A stretch of 64,000 nt of DNA, taken from Nitrospirota bacterium. GTDB lineage: Bacteria > Nitrospirota > Thermodesulfovibrionia > Thermodesulfovibrionales > JdFR-88. Both the position numbers and the translations under genes were made by a program. Under the pieces are notes generated by a model. The model worked only from the letters and a program-made list of their open reading frames with translations. It was not told the DNA's origin and did no database searches. Positions 9,799-18,491 of this stretch are shown here, piece by piece. Position 1 is the first letter of the stretch; every line of letters starts with the position of its first letter. The stretch is from contig JAJYJK010000004.1 in the NCBI GenBank assembly GCA_021789555.1, positions 53,813-117,812 of the forward strand, given 5' to 3'.

Positions 9799-9826
9799 GG
9801 GACCAGTCCCGAAGGGGACCGGTCCC
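9799..9826. repeat. Two near-palindromic 12-mers GGGACCAGTCCC / GGGACCGGTCCC
   Basis: gggaccagtcccgaaggggaccggtccc. The same 12-mer recurs twice inside hflX. Confidence 0.6.
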
Positions 9827-9896
9827 GAAAGGCGAGTTTCGCAGATGCAGCGGAGCGAGACAGAGGTTTTCCCGCCATCGATCCCGGCGGTATATT

Positions 9897-11558
9897 CTAT
9901 CCCTCCTCCATGATAGCGCCCTTGGCGGCGGAGCTGACAGAGGCGCTGTAGCGGGCCAGCCAGCCCTTGCTCACTTTGGGTTTCGGCCTCTTCCATCCCG
10001 CGAGCCTGGCTTCAATCTCCTTATCGGTCAGTCCGATGTTAATCTTCCTGCCGGGTATGTCTATGGATATGATGTCGCCGTCTTTAACGGCCGCGATCGC
10101 CCCTCCCTCCATCGCCTCTGGAGAGACATGGCCGATGCAGGGCCCCCTGGTGCCGCCAGAAAACCTGCCGTCGGTAATCAGGGCGACCGAATCGGAAAGC
10201 CCCATCCCGGCTATCGCCGAGGTGGGCGAGAGCATCTCGCGCATCCCCGGGCCGCCCTTGGGGCCTTCATAGCGGATGACGACGACGACGCCGGGCTTGA
10301 TCTCCCCGCCCATTATCGCCTTCATCGCCTTCTCCTCGGAATCAAACACACGGGCTTTGCCCTTAAACCGCCTCATCTTCGGGCTGACGGCGGACTGTTT
10401 CACGACGGCCCCCCAGGGCGCGATATTGCCCGTGAGGACGGCTATCCCGCCTTCCTTGTGGTAGGGGCGCTCAGCCGGCCTTATCACTTCCTCATCCATG
10501 ATTTCAGCGGCCTCCGCGATATCGAAGACCTTGCGGCCGCTTACGGTGATGTGGTCGGCCAGGAGTTTTTTGAGGTCCTTCATCACGGCGGGTATGCCGC
10601 CCGCCCAGTGAAGGTCCTCCAGATAGTGCGCGCCGCCTGGCAGCATGTCGGCTATGTGCGGGGTCTTCCTGGAGAGCCGGTCGAAAGATTCAAGCGTCAG
10701 CTCCAGGCCCGCCTCGTGCGCGATTGCGGGCAGATGGAGGCAGGTATTGGTGGAGCCACCGAGGGCCAGGTCCACCACTATTGCGTTTTCAAGAGATTTT
10801 CCCGTGACAATTTTGGAGGGCGTCACGCCCTTTTTCACCAGTTCCACAACGCGCCTGCCGCTTTCGAAGGCTATCCTCTTTTTCTCCGCACTGACGGCAA
10901 GGGCCGTGGCGCAATAGGGAAGGCTCATGCCCATGGCCTCGGTAAGGCAGGCCATCGTGTTCGCCGTGTACATCCCCTGGCAGGAACCCGCGCCGGGGCA
11001 GGCGCAGAGTTCAAGCTCCTCCACCTCGCGGTCGCTTATGAGCCCCTTTTTGTATTTGCCAACCGCCTCGAACGTGTCGTTTACAAGCGACAGGCGCTTC
11101 CCCCTTAAACGGCCGGAGAGCATCGGGCCCGCAGTGACAACGACCGTGGGCACGTTCACCCGCAGCGCGCCCATGAGCATCCCGGGGGTGATCTTGTCGC
11201 AGTTCGTCAGCAGCACCAGGCCGTCTAATTTGTGGGCCTGCATTACGGTTTCCACCATGTCGGCGATCAGCTCGCGGGAGGGCAGCGAGTACTGCATGCC
11301 GCTGTGGCCCATCGCTATGCCGTCGCAGATGCCCGGAAGCCCGAAGAAAAACGGATACCCGCCGCCGGAGTGGACGCCTTTCTCGATGAACCGCTCCAGG
11401 TCCCTCATGCCGATATGGCCGGGTATGATATCGGTAAAACTGGTTGCGACCCCTATGAAGGGCTTGTCCATCTCGGATTTCGGTATCCCGGTGGCATAAA
11501 GAAGGGCCCTGTGAGGGACCCGCTCTATGCCTTTCTTGATCATTCCTGAACGTGCCAT
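9897..11558 (-). CDS. ilvD: Dihydroxy-acid dehydratase
   Basis: [45 protein letters not shown]. Confidence 0.97.
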   Translation of the reverse strand: MARSGMIKKGIERVPHRALLYATGIPKSEMDKPFIGVATSFTDIIPGHIGMRDLERFIEKGVHSGGGYPFFFGLPGICDGIAMGHSGMQYSLPSRELIADMVETVMQAHKLDGLVLLTNCDKITPGMLMGALRVNVPTVVVTAGPMLSGRLRGKRLSLVNDTFEAVGKYKKGLISDREVEELELCACPGAGSCQGMYTANTMACLTEAMGMSLPYCATALAVSAEKKRIAFESGRRVVELVKKGVTPSKIVTGKSLENAIVVDLALGGSTNTCLHLPAIAHEAGLELTLESFDRLSRKTPHIADMLPGGAHYLEDLHWAGGIPAVMKDLKKLLADHITVSGRKVFDIAEAAEIMDEEVIRPAERPYHKEGGIAVLTGNIAPWGAVVKQSAVSPKMRRFKGKARVFDSEEKAMKAIMGGEIKPGVVVVIRYEGPKGGPGMREMLSPTSAIAGMGLSDSVALITDGRFSGGTRGPCIGHVSPEAMEGGAIAAVKDGDIISIDIPGRKINIGLTDKEIEARLAGWKRPKPKVSKGWLARYSASVSSAAKGAIMEEG

Positions 11559-11621
11559 TTTTTAGAAAAAAACATCCTTCCTCTCTGAAATTGAATAACT
11601 AAACTGCGGTACGGAAACGGC

Positions 11622-11852
11622 TTAGTTGGTCGAGTGGTCTTTCTTATACCTTATAATGAGTTCCTCCATGCGGTCCTTCTTAAGGAGTTTCAATTTCTGG
11701 ATGCGCTTCTTCTCGATCTCTTCTTCCGTGCTCAGGTAATGCTTGCCGGCCAGATCGGCCGCCTGGCTGTCCAGAAGTCTGTGCTCTGCCGCAAGCTTCT
11801 TGAACTCATCGCTTTCCTTCGTAAGGATCTCCACAATTTGCTCGTCTTTCAT
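11622..11852 (-). CDS. DUF465/YdcH-family small protein
   Basis: 76 aa; EFKKLAAEHRLLDSQAADLAGKHYLSTEEEIEKKRIQKLKLLKKDRMEELI. Confidence 0.8.
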   Translation of the reverse strand: MKDEQIVEILTKESDEFKKLAAEHRLLDSQAADLAGKHYLSTEEEIEKKRIQKLKLLKKDRMEELIIRYKKDHSTN

Positions 11853-11906
11853 CCGCGCTCCTCCTTTACAAAAAAATTAACATATGAATCCCCGAAAAGA
11901 CAAGGG

Positions 11907-13289
11907 TCAGAGCTTCATGTTTATATTTTGGGCCAGGGCAAAGGAATTGTCGATACAGTCATTGAGCGAAATCCCCCGGAAGGCGTTTCCGGTCATGAAA
12001 AGGCCCCGGTGGGCCGCCAGCGCCCCGTCCATCTTTTCGAGCCTTTGGGCGTGGCCCAGGGGATACTGCGGAATGGCCCTTTCATGACGAAAAATCCTTA
12101 CAAAATCGGGTGTTGCCCTGAGGCCGAGCATCCCCTGCAGCTCACCCGACACCAGGGAGAGGAGTCTCTCGTCATCGAGCATCGCAAGCCCCGAAGCCCT
12201 GGCCCCCCCGACCATCACCCTTAAAAGGACATGCCCCTCGGGGGCGCGCTCCGGGAAGATGCTGGAGTCGTAGAGCACCCCCAGTATCTTCCTGCCCTCC
12301 TTGAACGGCACCAGAAACCCGAAGGCGTCCACGGGAAAAGAGTGTTTAAGTTTTTCCCTCCTGAACCCGAGGCTCACGACCGAGACGGCGGGATACTCTA
12401 TGTCCCCGACGACTCTTGAGAGGTCCTTATCGAAATCTTTCAGTATCCTGGCGGCCTCATAGGCCGGGCAGGCAAGGACGACGGCTTCGGCAAGGACGGC
12501 CTCTTTGCCTTCGATATGGAGCCGGTAGCCGCTTGCGCCTTCGAGCCTTTCAATCCCCGCTACCCTGCAGCCCGTCTTCAGCCTCTCGCCCAGAATGGCC
12601 TTCAGCGCAAGAATGAGCTCTTCCATCCCACCCGAAAAGGAAGATAAAACGCCTCCCGGGCCGGCCCCGACCGGCCCCTTGCCGGCCTTTTTGGCCTCCC
12701 GGCCAAGGCTTATCATCGCCCTGACGAGACTGCCGTACTTTCGCTCCATGGCCTTTATCTTCGGGAAACAGCTCTCGACGCTCATCTTCTCCGGGTCCCC
12801 GGCGAATACGCCCGAGGCCATGGGGTCTATCAGGTTTTCGTAGGCCCGCCTGCCCAGGCGTCTTGTTGCGAAACCGGCAAGCGTCTCGTCGTTTTTATTG
12901 GCGGGGATGAAGGGCTCAAGCGCGATGCGAAGTTTGCCGAGGGGGGAGAGCACATCTGATATCAGGAAGGCCGCCGGGCTCTCCGGCAGGAGCCTCGGCC
13001 TTGCTTTCAGGTAAATGAACCTCTTCCTGGCCGCGTCGGCGCTCCGCTGCACTTTTAGCCCCAGGTTGTCCGCCACCTGAAGCGTGCGGGGCCTGTTGTC
13101 GAGAAACCCGTTTACGCCCCATTCGCAGATATATCCTTCGGCCTTTTCCGTCCTGATCTTTCCGCCGGGACGGTCTTCGGCCTCAAGGACAATCGGGTCG
13201 GCGGCGCCCGCCCCCCCTTCCCCGAGCAGGAAATGGGCAAGGCAGAGCCCGGAGATGCCGCCGCCCACAATGGCTATCTTCACCTTCAC
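11907..13289 (-). CDS. hemG: Protoporphyrinogen oxidase
   Basis: FAD-binding MKVKIAIVGGGISGLCLAHFLL...VLEAEDRPGGKIRTEK; next to hemH/hemE. Confidence 0.9.
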   Translation of the reverse strand: MKVKIAIVGGGISGLCLAHFLLGEGGAGAADPIVLEAEDRPGGKIRTEKAEGYICEWGVNGFLDNRPRTLQVADNLGLKVQRSADAARKRFIYLKARPRLLPESPAAFLISDVLSPLGKLRIALEPFIPANKNDETLAGFATRRLGRRAYENLIDPMASGVFAGDPEKMSVESCFPKIKAMERKYGSLVRAMISLGREAKKAGKGPVGAGPGGVLSSFSGGMEELILALKAILGERLKTGCRVAGIERLEGASGYRLHIEGKEAVLAEAVVLACPAYEAARILKDFDKDLSRVVGDIEYPAVSVVSLGFRREKLKHSFPVDAFGFLVPFKEGRKILGVLYDSSIFPERAPEGHVLLRVMVGGARASGLAMLDDERLLSLVSGELQGMLGLRATPDFVRIFRHERAIPQYPLGHAQRLEKMDGALAAHRGLFMTGNAFRGISLNDCIDNSFALAQNINMKL

Positions 13290-13314
13290 TCTGTCCGCTC
13301 CGAATCTCTCGCCT

Positions 13315-14271
13315 TTACCAGGAGAGCTCCTTTACCTTGTCCAAAACCATCTCCCTAAACGCCTGAATCAGCAATGGGTGGGTATTCAGGGCGGGGGCGC
13401 GCTTGAGCTCGATGCCCAGAGCCCCCGCAAGCCTTTTATATAATATATCAATCTCGTAGAGCGTCTCAATGTGGTCGGAAACAAAACTGATCGGCACCGC
13501 GAGGACCTTTTTTATCCCGCGTCCGGCAAGCGTTCGGAGCATCTCGTCCGTATAGGGGGCCAGCCATTTTACCGGCCCGGTGCGGGACTGGTAACTAAGG
13601 GCGTGCTCAACCGGGGGCATCCGTTTAAGGACGGCATTTATCGTGCAGCGGATGTGCCCAACGTAGGGGTCGCCGGTTTCGACTATCTTCATGGGAAGGC
13701 CGTGCGCGCTGAAAAGGACGAAGACGTTATGGTCATCCCCTCCGCCGAAAAGTGAAATCCCTTTTTTGATCGTCTCCGCCAGGGCCTCTATATAGAGCGG
13801 CTGTTCGCACCACTGCTCAATGGCCCCGACGCGAATGCCGAGCCTCGCGGCCTCCTCGTTCAAGCGATGGAGCGACGAGCCGGTGGTGGCGATGGAGTAA
13901 TGGGGATAGAGCGAGAGGGCCATTAACTTTTTGATGCCGTCCTGGTGCATCCTCTCCACCGCTTCCCCTATATATGGACGCCAGTAGCGCATGCCGAAGG
14001 AGACCTTGAATTCGCCGTAAGGTTTCAACGCCTGCCCGAGGGCGGCGCATTGCGCGCCCGTCCATTCATTTAACGGGGACCTGCCGCCTATGAGCGCGTA
14101 TGCCTTCTTCGCCTTTGCCGCCCGCCATGCGGAGATGGCCCAGGCAATCGGCTTCTGGAGCGGGGCGGGCCCCAGTCTGATAATCATCCTGTCCGCGAAG
14201 AGATTGAAGAGGAAGGGCCTCACCGCGCGCAGGCTGTCCGGCCCCCCGAGGTTCAGAAGAATTACGCCTAT
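13315..14271 (-). CDS. hemH: Ferrochelatase; conserved N-terminus extends upstream of the ORF-caller start, apparently to an AUA codon
   Basis: RPFLFNLFADRMI, SLYPHYSIATTGSS, LFSAHGLPMKIVETGDPY. In-frame upstream sequence encodes GVILLNLGGPDSLRA. Confidence 0.9.
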   Translation of the reverse strand: MGVILLNLGGPDSLRAVRPFLFNLFADRMIIRLGPAPLQKPIAWAISAWRAAKAKKAYALIGGRSPLNEWTGAQCAALGQALKPYGEFKVSFGMRYWRPYIGEAVERMHQDGIKKLMALSLYPHYSIATTGSSLHRLNEEAARLGIRVGAIEQWCEQPLYIEALAETIKKGISLFGGGDDHNVFVLFSAHGLPMKIVETGDPYVGHIRCTINAVLKRMPPVEHALSYQSRTGPVKWLAPYTDEMLRTLAGRGIKKVLAVPISFVSDHIETLYEIDILYKRLAGALGIELKRAPALNTHPLLIQAFREMVLDKVKELSW

Positions 14272-14281
14272 AGGGCCTTTC

Positions 14282-15325
14282 TCACTCAGGGCGGCCGGCC
14301 GCTTTCCCGCTTAGCTCGTGCACGATATCAACCAGCGCCTTCGCGTTTTCGACCGGGATTTCGGGCAGGATGCCGTGGCCCAGATTGAAGATATGCCCCC
14401 TTGCGGGCCCCGCTTTCTCCAGTATCTCCCGCACCTTCGGCCTGAGGCCTTCAGGGGGCAGCAGGAGGGCGCACGGGTCCAGGTTTCCCTGCACCACGAA
14501 CTTTTTGCCGAGTTTTTTTACCGCGTCACCCATATCAATACGCCAATCAATGCCTATGGCCCCTGCGCCGGAGGCCTTTATCTCTTTCAAGAGCCCCGCG
14601 CAGCCGTTTACAAAATAGATAATCGGCGCACCATCATCTTTAAGCTCCTTTATTATCTGTTTCACATACGGCAGGGCGTATGCGCGGTAGTCGTCCGGGG
14701 AGAGCACGCCCGCCCATGTATCGAAGAGCTGGACGGCATCGGCCCCCGCCTTTATCTGCGCCCTCAGATAGGCCGTCACCGTGTCGGTTATCTTGGTCAT
14801 GAGCCCGCCGAAGAGGCCGTGGTTCTGGTACATAATCCTCTTTGTGCTGAGGAAATTCTTCGAGCCCCCGCCCTCTATCATGTATGTGGCGAGGGTGAAG
14901 GGCGCGCCGGAGAAACCTATCAGCGGCACTTTAAGCCCCGATTTGAGGATTTTTACGGTCTCCAGCACAAACGGCAGGTCGTCTTCCGGGACCGGCACGG
15001 AAAGCCGCTCCAGAAGCGCCCTGGTCCTGATGGGCTCGGCCAGCGAGGGCCCGTGCTTCTCGGAAAAGGCGAGCTTCATCCCCATCGCCTCGACCGGTAT
15101 GAGGATATCGGAAAACAATATGGCCGCGTCCACGCCCAAGATGTCCACGGGCTGGAACGTGACCTTGGCCGCCAGCTCCGGGGTCTTGCACAGGGTAAGG
15201 AAATCAACACTCTCCCTCACCTGCCTGTACTCGCGCAGGTACCTGCCCGCCTGACGCATAATCCAGACAGGCGTGTAAGGGGCCTCTTCGCCCCTGAGGA
15301 CCTTAAGAAAGATATCGTTCATCAA
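14282..15325 (-). CDS. hemE: Uroporphyrinogen decarboxylase
   Basis: PVWIMRQAGRYLREYRQVRE, FSDILIPVEAMGM, QLFDTWAGVLSPDDY, NLGHGILPEIPVENA. Confidence 0.96.
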   Translation of the reverse strand: MMNDIFLKVLRGEEAPYTPVWIMRQAGRYLREYRQVRESVDFLTLCKTPELAAKVTFQPVDILGVDAAILFSDILIPVEAMGMKLAFSEKHGPSLAEPIRTRALLERLSVPVPEDDLPFVLETVKILKSGLKVPLIGFSGAPFTLATYMIEGGGSKNFLSTKRIMYQNHGLFGGLMTKITDTVTAYLRAQIKAGADAVQLFDTWAGVLSPDDYRAYALPYVKQIIKELKDDGAPIIYFVNGCAGLLKEIKASGAGAIGIDWRIDMGDAVKKLGKKFVVQGNLDPCALLLPPEGLRPKVREILEKAGPARGHIFNLGHGILPEIPVENAKALVDIVHELSGKAAGRPE

Positions 15326-15420
15326 AAATCCTCCGCCTGAGGTTTTACCTTTACCTTTTATTTTTATGCTTTACTTTTACTTTTTACTTTTGTGCTAAGA
15401 AAAAAAACGGGCCGGGACAA

Positions 15421-16509
15421 TTATCCTTTATTGCCCTGTCCGATCACGCGCTTTTTCATTTTAAGGGGCACATGGCCGCAGAAGGGCTCCTCCTCCAGGT
15501 AATCGCCCGTGAGCGAATAGGCCCTGGCCCTGCACCCTCCGCAGACGTTTATGTATTCGCAGGAGCCGCATTTGCCCTTGTAGCCCTTGAAATCCCGCAG
15601 CTCGCGGAAAAGCTCCGAGTCCTCCCAGATGTCCTTGAACGGGCGCTCCATGACGTTGCCGGCCGGCTTCGGGAAATAGCTGCACGGAAGGACGTTGCCG
15701 TCAACGTCTATTAGGCATATGAGCTGCCCCGCTATGCATCCCTTCGCCCCCCCGGTGGAGAATTTCAGCGTCCTTCGCTCGAATTTCGACTTCTCATCGC
15801 GCGACCTCTGGAGCACGACCCTGTAGTAATGGGGGGCGCAGGTGGGGCGCACGAGCATATCTTTTTCGTCCTTCTCCATCCGGTAGTGCCAGTCGAGTAT
15901 CTCCTCGTAGTCCTCCTTGGAGATAAGCTCGTTCATTATCTCCTCGCCCCTTCCCGTGGGGACTATCATGAACATGTACCAGGCCGTGGCCCCGAGGTCC
16001 TTTGCGAGCCGGTAGACCCTGGGTATCTCCTCCTGGTTCCGCTTGGTGAAGGAGGAGTTTATTATGAACTCCATCCCGTGCTTGCGGAAGAGCCCGGCGG
16101 CAGTCGTGATGCCGCGGAAGGCCCCCTTTACCGACCTGAAATTATCGTGCACTTCCTCCGTGGAGCCATCAAGGCTCAGCGAGACGATCCTGATCCCGGA
16201 GGCCTTTATCTTTTCGCATATCCCGTCGGTCACAAGCATGCCGTTTGTGGCAAGGCACATCCTGAGCCCGAGCCCCGTGCCGTGTCCGGCTATTTCAAAT
16301 ACGTCGTCCCTCAAGAGGGGCTCGCCGCCCGACAGCACTATCACGGGTTTCGCATAGGAGGCGATATCGTCCAGTATCCTGAATGCCTCGCCGGTCGGGA
16401 AGTCCGGATGGCCCTTGACTTCCAGCTCCGAGGAGGAGCGGCAGTGGACGCACCTCAGATTGCATCTCCTGGTTATCTCCCAGGCTATCCATTTAGGGGC
16501 AAATTCCAT
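15421..16509 (-). CDS. Radical SAM/SPASM protein, AhbC/AhbD/NirJ-like
   Basis: CNLRCVHC (CX3CX2C), [20 protein letters not shown] cysteines [31 protein letters not shown]; in a heme-gene run. Confidence 0.8.
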   Translation of the reverse strand: MEFAPKWIAWEITRRCNLRCVHCRSSSELEVKGHPDFPTGEAFRILDDIASYAKPVIVLSGGEPLLRDDVFEIAGHGTGLGLRMCLATNGMLVTDGICEKIKASGIRIVSLSLDGSTEEVHDNFRSVKGAFRGITTAAGLFRKHGMEFIINSSFTKRNQEEIPRVYRLAKDLGATAWYMFMIVPTGRGEEIMNELISKEDYEEILDWHYRMEKDEKDMLVRPTCAPHYYRVVLQRSRDEKSKFERRTLKFSTGGAKGCIAGQLICLIDVDGNVLPCSYFPKPAGNVMERPFKDIWEDSELFRELRDFKGYKGKCGSCEYINVCGGCRARAYSLTGDYLEEEPFCGHVPLKMKKRVIGQGNKG

Positions 16510-16518
16510 TTCGCCTTA

Positions 16519-18297
16519 TTATACCTGTACCTTCGCTGCTTTTTCATGCCATATGGCATCTTCGAGCGCGGCAAGCAGGGGGCCGAAGGTGGAGGGCGCG
16601 AGCGCGGAGACCGCGACCGCGCCGTAGCGCGCCGAAAGCGCCCCGGCCTCATCCGCGGAGAGCCTGTCGGCCTTGTTGAAGACCACCAGCCTCGGCTTTG
16701 AGGAGAGTCCAAGCTCCTCCAATATCCTGGCAACGCTGTCCATCTGCTGGGGGAACCTCGGGTTCGATGCGTCCACCACGTGCAGCAGGAGGTCTGTGTC
16801 CTCCAGCTCCTCGAAGGTCGCCTTGAAGGCCGCGATGAGGTCCTTGGGCAGGTCCCGTATGAAACCCACGGTATCCGTGATGATTACCTGCCGCTGGCCC
16901 GGCGCGGTCCCGGGGAAAACCGTCCCCACGGGGATTTTCACTTTCAGTTTCAGCCGCCTGCTGGCCGTCTCCAGGGTGGCGAACATCCTGTCCTCGACGG
17001 CGGTCCCGGAGCCCGTAAGGGCATTTAGCAGGGTGGACTTCCCCGCGTTCGTGTATCCGACGATGGAGACGATGGGCAGCCCCCGCTCCACCCTCCTTTT
17101 TTTCCTCTGACCCCGGCCCAGCGAGAGGGCTTTCAATTGGCGCTCCAGTAAATGGATGCGGTCCCTGACGCGCCTGCGGTCCACTTCAAGCTTCGTCTCG
17201 CCCGGCCCCCTGCCGCCGATGCCGCCCATGAGACGTGACATCGAAGAGCCCTTGCCGGTAAGCCTCGGCAGCAGATATTTCAACTGCGCCAGCTCCACCT
17301 GGACCTTGCCCTCCCGGCTGCCGGCCCGCCGTGCAAATATGTCCAGGATAAGTTGGGAGCGGTCAATGACTTTCAGCTCCGTGAGATCGGTTATGGACCT
17401 TATCTGGGAGGGGCCCAGGTCCTGGTCGAAGACCAGCAGGGTCGCGCCCTTGTCCAGGGCGTCTATGATCAGCTCCTTCATCTTGCCCTCGCCCATCAGG
17501 TATTTAGGATTAATCTCTTTGGGCCGCTGGATGACCGAATCCAGCACGAGGACCCCGGCGGAGCGGGCAAGCTCTTTCAATTCATCCATCGATTCCTCAA
17601 TTGAATAGGGACCAGTCCCGTACCCGTATGCGGGCGGAAACGTCTTTCCCCTCGCCCTTACCGAAACGCCCACCAGGATCGCGCGCTCACTTTTATCGTC
17701 TTCGAAGTGCCTCCTCCTGGCCATCTCGCTCTCCAGCGCGGACACGAACCCCCCGAAATCGAAGCGGAGACGAAAGCGGCCAAGGTCCCCGAAGTCTTGC
17801 ACCTCGAACCTCTTGCCGGCATCCCGCCCTGCTCCATCCCCCGGGGAATGGCCGGCTACGGGACTGGTCCCTGCGGGCAGCAGGTGGGCCAATTCAACGG
17901 CGCCGGGTTCGCCGTCTTCGCGCACCCCTATGGCGCAGACCAGATCGAGGCGCAGGAGGGCCAGGTCGGTGAGGTCGTCACGGGTGAGTTTCTCGTCATC
18001 TTTAAGGTGGGTATGGATGAGTCTGAGGCCCCTGAGGGCCTTTCTGCCGAGCGGATAGGCCTCCAGGGACGGTATGAATATGCCCTTGGCGTCCCCGACG
18101 ATGACCTGCAAGACCGCCCCCCGCCTGTCGATAAGGACCCCGAGCTGCCGCCCCAGACGCGCAGAGAGCGCGGCCAGATACCGGGCAAGCTCATTAGTGA
18201 CGGCTTCTTCCGGAGGGACCCTTCTCCTGAAAACCCTTTCGAGCAGGCGCAGTTCGCTCCCCTTGAGGCTGGAGCTATTGCCCGTTATGGAAGGTAT
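16519..18297 (-). CDS. hflX: GTPase HflX; conserved N-terminus continues upstream of the listed ORF (18111) to a candidate AUA start
   Basis: GGIGGRGPGETKLEVDRRRVRDRI, GYTNAGKSTLLNALTG. Upstream in-frame: PSITGNSSSLKGSELRLLERVFRRRVPPEEAVTNELARYLAALSARLGRQLGVLIDRRG. Confidence 0.9.
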   Translation of the reverse strand: MPSITGNSSSLKGSELRLLERVFRRRVPPEEAVTNELARYLAALSARLGRQLGVLIDRRGAVLQVIVGDAKGIFIPSLEAYPLGRKALRGLRLIHTHLKDDEKLTRDDLTDLALLRLDLVCAIGVREDGEPGAVELAHLLPAGTSPVAGHSPGDGAGRDAGKRFEVQDFGDLGRFRLRFDFGGFVSALESEMARRRHFEDDKSERAILVGVSVRARGKTFPPAYGYGTGPYSIEESMDELKELARSAGVLVLDSVIQRPKEINPKYLMGEGKMKELIIDALDKGATLLVFDQDLGPSQIRSITDLTELKVIDRSQLILDIFARRAGSREGKVQVELAQLKYLLPRLTGKGSSMSRLMGGIGGRGPGETKLEVDRRRVRDRIHLLERQLKALSLGRGQRKKRRVERGLPIVSIVGYTNAGKSTLLNALTGSGTAVEDRMFATLETASRRLKLKVKIPVGTVFPGTAPGQRQVIITDTVGFIRDLPKDLIAAFKATFEELEDTDLLLHVVDASNPRFPQQMDSVARILEELGLSSKPRLVVFNKADRLSADEAGALSARYGAVAVSALAPSTFGPLLAALEDAIWHEKAAKVQV

Positions 18298-18491
18298 GTT
18301 AGAGACCTCTCCTTTTTGTCATCTCTAATATTATTTTAGCAGATTATTTAGTTTGATTAACCCTCACGCTCTCCCGCCTTGGGGAATATCTGCCTGCACT
18401 TTCGTTCGGTCGCGCGGTTCCGGACGTGAGCGACAACTTTGTTGAATCGTCTTCAGGGCGAAAGGGGAGGGGATTAAGGGGCGGGGTGTTC

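Noticed and set aside
9717-11108. 463-aa plus-strand ORF antisense to ilvD
   Set aside because: Same reason: antisense shadow of a clear ilvD.
14262-18297. Reassignment of AUA to Met
   Set aside because: AUA is used internally at positions where Ile or another hydrophobic residue is expected, so only non-canonical initiation is proposed.
18290-18325. prfB-like +1 frameshift for hflX (ATG ACA AAA AGG AGA GGT CTC TAA C)
   Set aside because: The SD-like sequence and stop context are suggestive, but CUC to UCU re-pairing is poor and a direct AUA start aligns better with the expected HflX N-terminus.
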